DNA from: Stereum hirsutum FP-91666 SS1
Lineage: Eukaryota; Basidiomycota; Agaricomycetes; Russulales; Stereaceae
Direction: 5' to 3'
Length of the DNA stretch: 64,000 bases
NCBI RefSeq assembly: GCF_000264905.1
Contig: NW_006763139.1
Coordinates: forward strand, 1,218,313 to 1,282,312
Every line of letters begins with the position of its first letter. Position 1 is the first letter of the stretch. This document shows, piece after piece, positions 1 to 10,217 of the stretch. The translations under genes were made by a program, and so were the position numbers. The notes beneath the pieces are model-generated. The model did not search any database, was not told the DNA's origin, and was given only the letters and a program-made list of their open reading frames with translations.

Positions 1-113
1 TGGCTAAGTGGAGGCATTTGCATCCAGTAGGTGCTGTTACACAAAATATGGTCAGTCAGCAATCAACTGGGCACTTGACAGGACGGAGGTTATAGCTTGA
101 GCTCGAAACAATA

Positions 114-332
114 TCAAGTTGAGAGACACGATTCAGAAGTGACTGTGGAAGGGCTCAACGCGTCACTAGGCGTCACTCCATCCAGATTCTCATGATCGCG
201 CCACTCAAACTTTGGCTTAAACTTCCACCACTCGTTGGCTTTGATCGTTTGATCCCCCTTGGCGCTCAGAATGCTCTGTGTTACACTTTCTGTATTCATC
301 TCAATCAGTTTCGCAAGTCCAGGTTGATATGT
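114..332 (-). CDS. Possible last exon of an unrecognised gene (fragment)
   Basis: This is a 72-codon open frame ending in TGA, with a lysine/tryptophan-rich middle (EWWKFKPKFEW). It is preceded on the minus strand by a convincing intron (333-413): donor GTGAGT, a CTGAC branch-like motif and acceptor GCGCAG. The upstream exon would run into the interspersed repeat that ends near 462, where the frame closes quickly, so no complete gene can be built. I do not recognise the protein. It may be a relic of a gene cut off by the repeat, or chance. Confidence is low. Confidence 0.2.
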   Translation of the reverse strand, partial: TYQPGLAKLIEMNTESVTQSILSAKGDQTIKANEWWKFKPKFEWRDHENLDGVTPSDALSPSTVTSESCLST

Positions 333-615
333 CTGCGCAAGTGTGCAGGAGTCAGTTTCGAGTCGTATGCGAAGATAATCAACATAGTGATCACAGTTGC
401 CAACTTGACTCACCCCTCCCGCGTCCTTATAACGCTCCGAGCATCGCCAAGCTAGCGCTCGGACGTCGTGTGTACTTCAACGTGTTCGACTGAAGACTGA
501 CCCTTGCGCATTTCGCATATGCATTGACGATATGAGCACTGCGGGTAATAAGAACAGAGACAGTCGGAGGATCAGGTGTCGTCGATAGACGGTTTAACTT
601 GCGCGTTGTAGGATG

Positions 616-1734
616 CACTGAGCCCCTCTTGGAGCATGGTTTTCACGACACATTTTGAGTGCAGAATAGGTCAAGTCCATCAAGAAACATCGTGGATTTC
701 GCTGCATGGATAACAATTTCACCAGCATCCGAGCGAAACGGTGGAGCGAAAATTCGCTACCATTTAGAAACGTTTCACGATGTGTTTCGCTATCAATGTA
801 ATGGTGATTTGCGAGCACTACCACTGAACCACCTCCCTTTGCTGCTCTCGATCATTTAGACACCATGAGAATGTTAATTGAGTACAATTATCCTACTGCT
901 AATATACATATTGCCTAAAGTATGCCGCTCGTGACCCGTGTGAAGCCTGAACTCTCCATGTACATTGACGGTGACCTTTGACGTGTGCCTAAATATATAA
1001 AAGCGAGGCCGGAGATTCTGGTGACGGTAACGTACACGGAGGTGTAGCACAGCTGGGAGACCGAATGCTCCTGTTGCAAAGGAGGGTGAGATGAATAGGC
1101 GGCAGCGAGAAATAGAGCGAGGGCCAGTACTAGTCATTAGAAAAAATCAAAATGTCTACCCTGTGCTACAACGGCAAGCCGAAGGATGTCTTGTTAGCAA
1201 AGACTATGGAGAAGCAAAAGACAGAAAGAGACACACCTTTGTGCCTACGAATATTCTCACTGTTTCCAGTCTGCTCAATCAGAGTGTTATGGGCTCGCTG
1301 ATATTGACGCTCTTCGTGATGGTGGTGTAACTTGCAAGTAACTTGTCATCCTAGTGTGAGTGGATACTTATGTAGTAGAATGTGTGAACTTTTCGAGGGG
1401 GGCCTCGACATTGACGACGACACCGACGACGACGACGACGACGACATGGTCATAGCCTTGACGAGCCGGTGAGGTGGTGGTACAGAGCAAAGAGCTACTT
1501 TGACTGACTTTGCATCACGAACGAAGCTCATAGCCGCCAATGACATCATAACCCCACACCGCTGCCACACGCCACAATAGCCCCCAAAAGCAATCTTCGC
1601 GTAACAGCTCGTGGATTTCACTCCCATCCTCTTGAAGCTCTATGGGAAGCGAAACAAGTTTCGCTGCAAATTCAGCGAACGATGAATTTCACCGCTCGTG
1701 ATATTGAAATCCACCCCCCTTCGGTCACACAGTG
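616..1734. mobile_element. CACTA-like non-autonomous DNA transposon
   Basis: The 1119-bp insertion begins CACTGAG and ends CACAGTG, giving a perfect 5-bp terminal inverted repeat CACTG. It is flanked on both sides by ATG (613-615 and 1735-1737), a 3-bp target duplication. Removing the element plus one ATG restores the uninterrupted sequence of the paralogous repeat at 9.5-9.9 kb. CACTR ends and 3-bp duplications are features of the CACTA/EnSpm (CMC) superfamily. The ends carry scattered GCGAAA/TTTCGC and GTGGATTTC motifs that resemble subterminal repeats. No transposase frame is visible. A (ACG)n microsatellite lies inside near 1415-1445. Confidence 0.6.
1415..1445. repeat. (ACG)n microsatellite
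   Basis: About ten ACG/GAC triplets in tandem lie inside the CACTA-like insertion. There is no associated gene. Confidence 0.8.
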
Positions 1735-1978
1735 ATGGGGCGACAGGCTACTCGGCGGATAGACCGGTAGGGCTTTTGCGCCATATCATGCGAGAGTTCA
1801 GAGTTCGGTATGAGTATCAGAGAGGGCATTAAGACAGCAGACAGTCATCCACCGTGCACTCGTGAATGCGAAGTACCAAATAAATAGCCGGGATGCAGTG
1901 GACATGGTATTCGAGGGACCGTCAACCGGCGAAAGGTTCACATAAGGGACATTGACTTACTACAACAATAAGAAGGCT

Positions 1979-4090
1979 TTATGGGGGACGGACATGGCAG
2001 TCGCGGATCCGATCCGCATTTGTGTCGCCTCCAAAACAAGTGCCGAATTCGGGATAGAACAGGTTTGAGCGGTCGGGCCGCTCATCGTCGACGTCCGCAC
2101 AGCCCGACCTGCGCGAACGGTGTCCAAGACAAACACGGCAAAATATCCGGCGCGGGCGCACCGGACCACGTTTCCTTGGGAGTGCTTTCACCATAACTGC
2201 GACACACCTCCTTCGAAGATTTCTCGATCCGGTCTCCTTACAATGTACACACTTCCACTCATCCAAGATCTCACAATAGGGGAACGACGGCGCGAAGATG
2301 TGGAGGTCGACATCCCTGACGAACCGCCAGCAAAGCGTCATCACCAGCGCCATCTGACCTCCCCGCCGAAACCCAAGACAACTTTCTCCACAAAGTACTT
2401 GCTCAGGAACTCTAGAGAGCGTACACAAAGGGATATTGCAGCAACTGTTCCAGTACCATCCCCAGCTCTCATCCTCGTGAAGCGTCCACGCAATGTTGTG
2501 GACGCTGGCATCTCTGACAAACCGCAGGCAAAGCATCACCACGAGCGCCAACTAACATCCCCACCGCTGAAGCATCAGACCCGATCCTCGTCAAAGTCCC
2601 CCACCCCCATTCAGATTATGCGTATTCTTGACCCTGCCTCGGCTCCCATCTCAGCCCCCACTTCGATTGCTATTCCAGTTCGTCCCTCAGGTGCCTTCCC
2701 TTTTCGTTTTTCAGTCGAGACCGCAAGCACAGCATCGAATCCCACGCATCTGCCTTGGGATCAACTCCCAGAAGCCACACGAAACCGTCTATCCCCACAG
2801 TACGATGGTCTTGTCTCTCGAGTCTGGGGCAGTCCGTTGGAAATCTGGGGTGACACCTGGATTGATTACACTCATGCTCTGGGTTTGTCGACTCGTGAAA
2901 AGCCTGATGGTGTTCCTGAGGACGACTTACTCGATAAGTTCCCCAACCTTCGTGCTGCTTTGCACGTTGCACAAGTCAAATGTAATTTCTACGAGCTCTA
3001 TCATCACCGTGAGTGGCACTGTTCATATTCTAGTAAGTATGTACTTGTGTATTGATCGGGCGATATTAGCTTTGTTTTTCAATGATTTGGACGCGTCGAT
3101 CGATGAAGCATTGGCCGAAGTAGAACCCTTGTTCATCCCCTCTGCGATACTATATCTTTCGTCACACGGAAGGTCGTCAGCCTATACCTGCGGGGATCTA
3201 CATCCCCTCGCAATCGAAAAAACCTCGTGCGACGGCCACAACTATTATCGTATAGAGCGTAACTTTGTTGAGAGGAGGTGCGTCGCATATCTTCTCGTAT
3301 TTGCCAACCCTTTCACTCATCCAACCTTCGTTAAATCCAGGTCTTACCGGGTCGAGGACATAGGACTAGGTACCTTGAGCCTCTTGCGTGAGCTCAGCGC
3401 CTACTGGGGCTTCTATTTCGCGTACTCACCGAACAAGACGGCGGAAGAAGCTCGCGCGAGCCAGATGTCCCAAGATTTAATCCTCGCTACTCAAGAGCTC
3501 GGGTCGATCATGGGCACTGCGACTCGCAGCCACGAACCAGAATCCTACCACACCGCCTTGGCCCATCGCTGCTTCTATGCGCTCTACCTCACCCGTATTA
3601 TCGTCCTCTCCAGATTTCTAGAATGTTTGCCTCGAGACATAGACTCAGAGTATGCACGTGCTGGATGGGCCGTATTTCAGCATGCTCCACCTCGTATGCC
3701 GGATGGCGACGACGTATTTTCCGCGACCTATCGTCATGTCACGAGAGCCCGCGGTTCTGTCTTTGACCTCAGGCGGACGGTCAAAGCTCGATTTCGTGCG
3801 CTGGCCAAGAGCAATCGGCGTCTTTCCATCAAGCTGCCATTCCATCTCGCAGTCGACGAGGTCGAAGCTCCTATTTCCCGAAACCGCTCAAGCAGTCACC
3901 GTCCCGCCTGCTCCCGCCTTAGTGTCAGTGCCCTGTTTGATAAAGCTCTTTAAGGGCTTGCATATGTGCCCTGTTTCTTCCATCTTGTTTTGTGTATTCT
4001 CATCCCCTGTTCTATCTAGTCGTGGCCTGGAATGATCGCCGTCACAGCTCGTCAGACACAGTCGTCCCACTGCATATCTCGTCTCGCATG
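1979..4090 (+). repeat. Segmental duplication, left copy
   Basis: This stretch aligns in the same orientation with about 18359-21370. The similarity includes the upstream region (CGCATTTGTGTCG, AGCGGTCGGGCCG, CGAACGGTGTCCAAGACAAAC), the whole LPWD gene with both introns, and the 3' flank (GAGGGCTTGC / GCCTGGAAT..TCGCCGTCAC). The right copy is longer, mainly because it has more coding repeats. The two copies lie about 16.4 kb apart and flank RPL3, the PPR gene and the CRN-like gene. Confidence 0.85.
2243..3953 (+). CDS. LPWD-family protein, short paralogue
   Basis: There are three exons, 2243-3008, 3070-3277 and 3341-3953 (528 aa), with introns GTGAGT..ATTAG and GTGCGT..CCAG. The ATG at 2243 is chosen because it aligns with the start of the paralogue at 18609. 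Residues 1-165 are disordered, basic and Pro-rich, with one full and one partial copy of the roughly 80-residue repeat (PAKRHHQRHL, then LRNSRERT). Residues 170-255 form the module opening LPWDQLPEATR, shared with the paralogue and the CRN-like protein. Exons 2-3 encode an alpha-helical region I do not recognise (LSAYWGFYFAYSPNKT). There is no signal peptide, and the basic stretches suggest a nuclear location. Compared with the paralogue it lacks about 25 residues near the C-terminus. The frame is open, so it may be functional. Confidence 0.75.
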
Positions 4091-4132
4091 TAAATCTTTT
4101 GGGTGCCATCGCCAATTTGACGATTTTAGACC

Positions 4133-4470
4133 ATGACGAAAGGATGGCTTCCTGTTTTCGAATTTACATTGACTGCGAATCTCCTTATACAGGGCGATTG
4201 CTTTTTACCTTACGAGGTTTTTTTTTTCGAAGTACAGCATCTTGGTCATGTCCTGGTGCAGTCCATTTACAGTGATCGGCTGATGTCCAGCATGTTGCAT
4301 TTTCGGCACCTGTGGCTCAATCACCTATATCCATCCATTCAACCTCGGTTTCTCTATGTCTCTATGCTACTTCTTGTTTGCCTTTGTTTTGCGGACACTG
4401 TAACTGATCTACCTGCAATCTATCTCACCACCCCGCTTTGTACCCTTTTTTGCCATCTGAGTCCTTGGTA
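4133..4470 (+). repeat. Interspersed repeat downstream of LPWD copy 1
   Basis: This contains the core CAGTCCATTTACAGTGATCG (about 4257-4277) and, further on, CATCCATTCAAC and TTTGCGGACACTGTAA. Related sequence occurs at 8140-8420 (-), 21440-22245 (+) and 63045-63960 (-). The apparent 112-codon frame here is repeat DNA, because the same pseudo-peptide appears on the opposite strand at 8.2 kb. Confidence 0.65.
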
Positions 4471-6243
4471 GGCAATCTCGTACATACACTGGCGCATCCC
4501 GTCTGCTGACCTCAGCGCTATCTTCGCCTGGGCACCGTGAGGGACGCACCTCGAATGCCCAGGTCAGACTTGGGAAATACGTTGACACCATGACAGTTGT
4601 GCATTCGTGCTCGAATATGTATTATTCTAGTTCATCAAGGCATCGACCGAGCCCACCAACTTACGCAAGTAATGCGACGAGATCGCGATTGTCCAAGATC
4701 TCTATCCTCTCCGATACAGTGAGAAGTCATCACGAGCGTTCAAAATCAAGTCCCAATCACTTTCGATTCTGACTTCGAGTGTGCCGCTCGTGTCGTCGGG
4801 ATATCCTCCTTACTAACATGCAAGCTCGTACGCTCACTACGTGGAAACCGTGACAGACATTGTTTGGACGCCACTCCATTACTGTAACGTGAGGAAGTGC
4901 TCCGTGAGGACGGACGGACAGACGTAGCGCGCCGTCCGAATCTCGGAGCATCATGTCACGCCGTGTCGAAGAGTCTGAGGGAGAAAACTAGGGCGGAAAC
5001 TCAGGGCGAAATCGAGCTGGATTGGAAGGTTTCGTGGGATTGCGTAGTTTCGGTTTTTGTGTGAAGAGTAGTCAAGTTCGTCAGCAAGTATATATCCATG
5101 ATGGTGTCCTATGTTCTAAGGGACGATATAGAGATGAGCAAACGAGCTTGTTGACAAGGTGATGGCAGCGGATGGGCGTTCGACTCGCGGGCCTTTTCGT
5201 GCTGGTCAGAAACGGGTTTCTACGTCAAGAAACTGACGCAGCGGACATACACCTGGCCTAGAGGAAACTCATAGACTATTCATAAACGATCAGGGTACTC
5301 CTAGTGGAGGGGAAGGCACCTGCTCACTCGAGCTCGTAATCCAAAATGAAAAGGGATGAGGTGTGGACGAAGGTTTATGTTGTGTCGGTCGCCCATTCGT
5401 TTGAATTGATAGCCGTCGTCAACCTGACATCGAACCTACAGCGCAAGACTCTAGATATCGATATATTACCTCGGCATTGACCTTTGAGCTACTTAGAAGC
5501 GGATTTCTTAGCGAGACAGAGAGCAAAGTGATTTAGAACGGGAAGGCCTGATATAAGAGTGGACGTAGAAAGCCTTAGAGAATGAGCTTTAGATGCTGGG
5601 ACACTGATAGTAGGTTACGGTGGGGAAGCAGTCAATGTTGGACAAATGGAGCCGGCGAGGCGAGGGGAGAGTTTGGACACTTGACGCTCAACGAAATAAG
5701 GTAAGGCCACGACGTCAGGCCAAGTCAGGGTGTGACTAATACATTCGTCCTGGCTTTACTAGAGAACGTGCAGACTAGGTGAGGGGGCAAAGAAGGAAGA
5801 CTCACCATCAGAGGAATCGACTTGACGGTGCACCACAGCATCGTCGCATAGACGGGTGATTTCTGCCTTTCCGGGGTATAAGTTTCCCTGGAACCGTAAG
5901 AAACGGCCCGCCACCCCCAAGCCCGAACAAAAGAATGAATATGCACGGCGAGACAATGTGTGCTTGTCCTTGTTTTCGTGTTCCTGAGTTTATTACAGAC
6001 CGTCAAAGATTGGGCAAGTGCCCTGCAGCAGTCGACTCGCGATGAGTTTCTGGGTCTGTACCTTCGAGTGTTTGAGAATGAAACGACCGATATATCATTC
6101 GCCTGGCCGAAAAGGCTGGGAAGAGTTGATACAATGTGCTCTCGCACAAAGGATGCATAGCAGCATATGCATAGGTAGGGATAGAACATGAGAGCCTATG
6201 AAGTAACAAATGCGAAAACGACAACGACAAAAGGTGAAGAGAA
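4471..6243. other. Gene-free interval before RPL3
   Basis: I see no gene, tRNA or clear repeat here. Only short overlapping frames occur. The last few hundred bases before 6244 are presumably the 3' UTR of RPL3, which is on the minus strand. Confidence 0.5.
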
Positions 6244-7764
6244 TCAATCCCGGGCCTTGAGCGTTCCCAAGAACGCGGCCTTTTCTTCGAAGGTCTGGAA
6301 AGCGCCGTGCTGCAAGAGAGTAAGTAGAAGAGATATAAATTAGCAGCGCCACAGACGAAGGAGAACCAAAGAAACATACACCGAACTTCGACGAAGTGTC
6401 GATGAACTTGAGCTGAACCTTCTCAAGATCTCTCCTCGATGTGTGGACCATAAGGGACTTGCGCAGGGTGATGACACGCTTCTTGGTACCGGGGATGGAG
6501 CCCTTGAGCATGAGGTAGTCGTTCTTGACGATACCATAGTGAGGGAAACCACCCATGGGGGTGATGGTCTTCTTGGTGATATCAGACTCGGTGGAAGCAT
6601 TGCCGTCGTCGGTGCCGAGACCGATGCGATAGATCTTCTTGTTCAACTCGGTACGGTGGTGGTAACCGTCTGATAGACATCATAAGGATATGGGGAATGG
6701 AGCGAGGAGGCTGGCAAAACGTACTTTGACCGGCACGAGCAACAGAAAACATGACCTTCGACGGATGCCAAGCACCGATACAAGCGACCTTCCTGAGACC
6801 CTTGTGCGTCTTCCTGGGCAACTTCTTGGTACCCCAACGGTGAGTAACACCCTCGAAGCCGTGACCCTTCGTGACCGCAATGACGTCGATAACCTCATCC
6901 TGCTCGAAGACGGATCCAACCTCGACGGGCTTCTCGAACAGGCCATGTGCGAACTCGACCTTGTCCGTCACGGAGCCACCGTTGACTTGGATCTCCATGA
7001 GGTGGGCCTTTTTCTGGGCGAGACCAGTCTTGCGAATCTGGGTGTGGGCGAGGACACGGACAACCGTGCAGTACTTGCGGATACGCTCAAGCTCACGGGT
7101 GATGGACTTGCCGTTGTCCTCAGCGTGCTTCTTGGCGTAGCGAGTGAACGCCTTCTTCTTGGAGCGGTACCAGTTCTTGTAGAAGCGGCGCTTGAGCTCG
7201 TCAGAAAGATGGGAGGCCCAGACGGTGGTGAGGGTGCGAAGGCCGCGGGGAGTCTCAACGTAGCCGACAACACCAACGACGATGAGGGGAGGGGTCTCGA
7301 CGACGGTGACGGCCTCAACGACCTCACGTTTGTGCATCTCTGCGAAATCATCGGACACTGTTCATTTCCATGAATCGAGAGAGAATACGCACTGGAGCCA
7401 GGACGGTCAAGATCACGGACAACGTGGGTCATACCAGCCTTGTAACCCATAATGGCAGTCAAATGAACGGGCTTCTTGGGGTCATCCTGTACGAGGGGAT
7501 ATATTCTATCAAAGCAACCGGTACTTGAGAGGTAAGAAGTGCTTACCTTGGGGAAGGACTTAACCTTTCCACGGTGACGAGCCGCACGCTTGCGGGGGAG
7601 GAAACCAAGGGAGCCATGGCGGGGCGCTTCGTACTAGACGAATCGACGCCTCGCTTCAGTGGTGATCCCTGGCTGGAAAAAGATGACTACGAACCTTACG
7701 GTGACTGGAAGAAGAATTGGCTCAGTCAAACGAAAACAGGGAAACGATAATAAACTCACCTCAT
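6244..7764 (-). CDS. RPL3: 60S ribosomal protein L3 (uL3)
   Basis: uL3 is a large-subunit protein near the peptidyl-transferase centre. There are seven exons: 7760-7764, 7695-7704, 7547-7633, 7393-7486, 6725-7339, 6380-6669 and 6244-6309. They join to 388 aa, the normal length. The protein begins [20 protein letters not shown] and carries the family hallmarks [32 protein letters not shown] and VARAGQNGYHHRT. The start is unusual: exon 1 contributes 5 coding bases (ATGAG) and exon 2 is a 10-base microexon. All six introns are 53-70 nt with GT-AG ends. This is a single conserved housekeeping gene set in repeat-rich DNA. Confidence 0.97.
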
Positions 7765-8139
7765 CTTGAGGATAATTTGCGGCGGTCGTCGATGAAGGAG
7801 TCTTGCTCGACGTCGCGCGTCGTCACGCGGACCTCAGTGGCGGTGGCTGATCTCAACTGTATAGACGATTCCCACGCACATCCGCGACGTTACTGTACCT
7901 GTCTGACCCTCACGGTGGCCCGTATTCAGTGAGTGCCCGATCTCACGCTTTCACAAAATTATTGTTTTTCGTGAGGTTAAGAACCCATACTAATAGTTCA
8001 ATCGATGACTGTACCGCGGGCAACAGCTATCCATCACCGACAACAATTTTCTCTGAATATCTGGTTCCAAATTGAAGATGGTGGCACAGTAAAGTTTATT
8101 CGGCGTTTATTCATTCTTTTGGGTTTACTCAGTTATTCG
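7765..8139. other. RPL3 upstream region
   Basis: This is the 5' flank of RPL3. It has no recognisable coding exon and no clear promoter motif. Confidence 0.4.
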
Positions 8140-8420
8140 TGTCGATTCAACTTAGGGGAGACTGACGACTATGGTGAAATATATTGTAAGTACAGTAATT
8201 ACAGAGTCCGCGAAACGAAGGCAACCAAGAAGAGGCACAAAGAGATACAGGAAGCCCCGATGATTGAATGGATGTAAGTAATTGGACCGCAAGTGTTGAG
8301 AATTCAACACGCTAGATGTCAGCCGAACACTCTGAATGACTGCACTAGGACATGGTGATATAAGTATCCAGTTACCGCATAAAATGAATGTGGGACGAAG
8401 AAAAAAGCAGAGGACGCGGA
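8140..8420 (-). repeat. Interspersed repeat, degenerate inverted copy
   Basis: On the minus strand it matches 4240-4430: CATGTCCTAGTGCAGTC, TTCGGCTGACATCTAGCGTG, then CATCCATTCAATCATCGG and TTTCGCGGACTCTGTAA. It is more diverged than the copies at 21.5 and 63 kb. Confidence 0.55.
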
Positions 8421-9508
8421 AGAGGGAAAAACTTACATGAGCCACAGGCGTAGATATGTAACACACTAGAGTCTGGACACCGCCGATCAGTACTGACGCT
8501 TTGCGCGCATCGGTCTGCATCCGCGGCAGATCGTAGAGAAACATTCAAGCTACCACTGTCGGTCCTGCGGGACCTTGGTCGGTGGCGTGGTTCTGTCGAG
8601 ATTACGCACCATGACCAAGCGTGTAAGGGGTGATATGGTTGTCGAAGTAAAGAATATGGACGGGCGTGAGCGACGAGTGCAATGTCGATGATTCGAGGTC
8701 GTGAACAGGGTTATAGAGCGACCATGATATGATCCCAGCACCGAGCATGGACTACACCAAAGAATACCTTATTTGTGCAGAATATGAGAGAAAGCTGTGT
8801 TTTGATCTGTGCGCTGGTAGGGAGGGATGAGCGCTAGATTTAGGGTGAACTGTACGATCTTCGTGAGGAATAAACATCTTGACTCTGAAGAGTCGGCGGT
8901 GGTGACTCAACCCGTCTGAGGATGTTGGCAGAGACGTGTCCGGGAGACGCCCTATGGTTCGCCATCAAGTGAGCTAGAGGACAGAAGCAGAGCCATGATA
9001 TGCCAAGGAGTCCTCTTGTCCAGTGTGGTTAAAGACTAGGAGCTAGAAGAATATCGTCAGTAGTATCGTTGGGTAGCAACTGAGCAGTGAGAACATTAAT
9101 GAAGTCTTGCGAAGGCGTAAATCTCGCTGGACTGTTCGTGAGTAAGTGTCGCCAGAGTGGAAAAGTCGAAGGCGCAGAGGCTCTAGATTTCTGCCTGCAC
9201 TCGCAGCTGAGTATAATACGAGTGATGACAGTAATGTATTGGCGATCAGCATCCAACTTGGAGAGATATTACAAGGAAGGAGACAGATCGTTGACGCTAG
9301 GTTGAAAGGCTAGTGCGGTTTGACAGCTTTTCGTAGCGCTGTGGCAAAAGTACCGAAGTGGCGGCCAATGGCAAGCGTGTGTTTGTTTTCCTGGGAATTG
9401 AAACCATCCAATCGCGCGCAACCTTCATCGACTTGCTCACGACTTCAACTGGCAAAGCCAACACGAAGACTGGATCACATGGTGACAACGTTGCTATAGG
9501 CTTTGTCG
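8421..9508. other. Gene-free interval
   Basis: I see nothing recognisable here. The short frames look random and carry no splice structure. Confidence 0.4.
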
Positions 9509-9895
9509 TAAGTCAATATCCCGTTATATGAACCTTTGAACTAACGGTCCATATCCAGGGGATTTATTTAGTACTTGCTTCGCACTCGCAAGCGCACGGT
9601 GGATGACTGCCTGCCATCTTAATGCTCAGAGCGTCCTCTCTGGGCCTCACTCACTCTTCGTCTACGCGGACATACCGAACTCTAGACCCTCGCATAATAT
9701 GGCACAAAAGCCCCAGTCTATCCGCCGCCGCCTGTCGCCTCATCCCACAACGCGCCAAGTTCAACCGTCTATTAACGGCACCTGGTCCTCCGACTGCCTC
9801 TGTTCTTACTACCCGCAGTGCTCATATCGACAATATATATGCGAAATGCGCAAGTGTCAGTCTTCATTCGAACACGTTCAAGTGCACGCGACATC
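9509..9895 (+). repeat. Interspersed repeat, copy B (uninterrupted)
   Basis: This is the same sequence as 462-1960 (-) without the CACTA-like insertion. The junction CCTCATCCCACAACGCGCC is intact here and provides the empty site. The ~200-codon frame that begins inside this repeat (about 9622-10221) is rejected as a gene because its first part mirrors the copy at the left edge. Confidence 0.75.
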
Positions 9896-10217
9896 CAACC
9901 CAAGATTGCACCGAAACCAGGGATATTCGGAGCGCTCCCATAGGACGCGAAGGACGTACACGAAGTGTCGCTGCGAGATCTTGTGGAGAAGAAAACGGAG
10001 AAGACATGTATGTTTGTGACGCGATCATAACCATTTTACTACTGACGACCAAAGTAGACGTATCCGCCCTCTCATCTTCGTATATGCCACACCGAATATC
10101 TCCTTGGCATTTACACCAACAAACCCCAGACACTCTCTTGCAAAACACCATCCATCACACGACCGGAATACGCCATCCTATATACACTCGTCTTCATCCC
10201 CACACCCTCAAGTTCGA

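Larger units (their letters stand above)
462..1960 (-). repeat. Interspersed repeat, copy A (interrupted)
   Basis: Read on the minus strand, 1960 to 1735 and then 615 to 462 match 9509-9895 (+) almost throughout. Shared landmarks are GTAAGTCAATNTCCC, TATTTATTTNGTACTTCGC, a GGTGGATGACTG block and AAATGCGCAAG. The copy is split by an insertion of about 1.1 kb at 616-1734. Without the insertion its length (about 380 bp) equals that of the other copy. The element type is unknown. A TATTTATTT box in it could be promoter-like. Confidence 0.75.

Noticed and set aside
4133..4471. 112-codon frame with membrane-like sequence
   Set aside because: A similar translation occurs on the minus strand at 8152-8544, which shows repeat DNA rather than a gene.
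10104..10217. 38-codon N-terminal extension of the PPR protein
   Set aside because: It starts at a non-ATG codon (TTG) and overlaps the presumed leader. The first ATG is at 10218.
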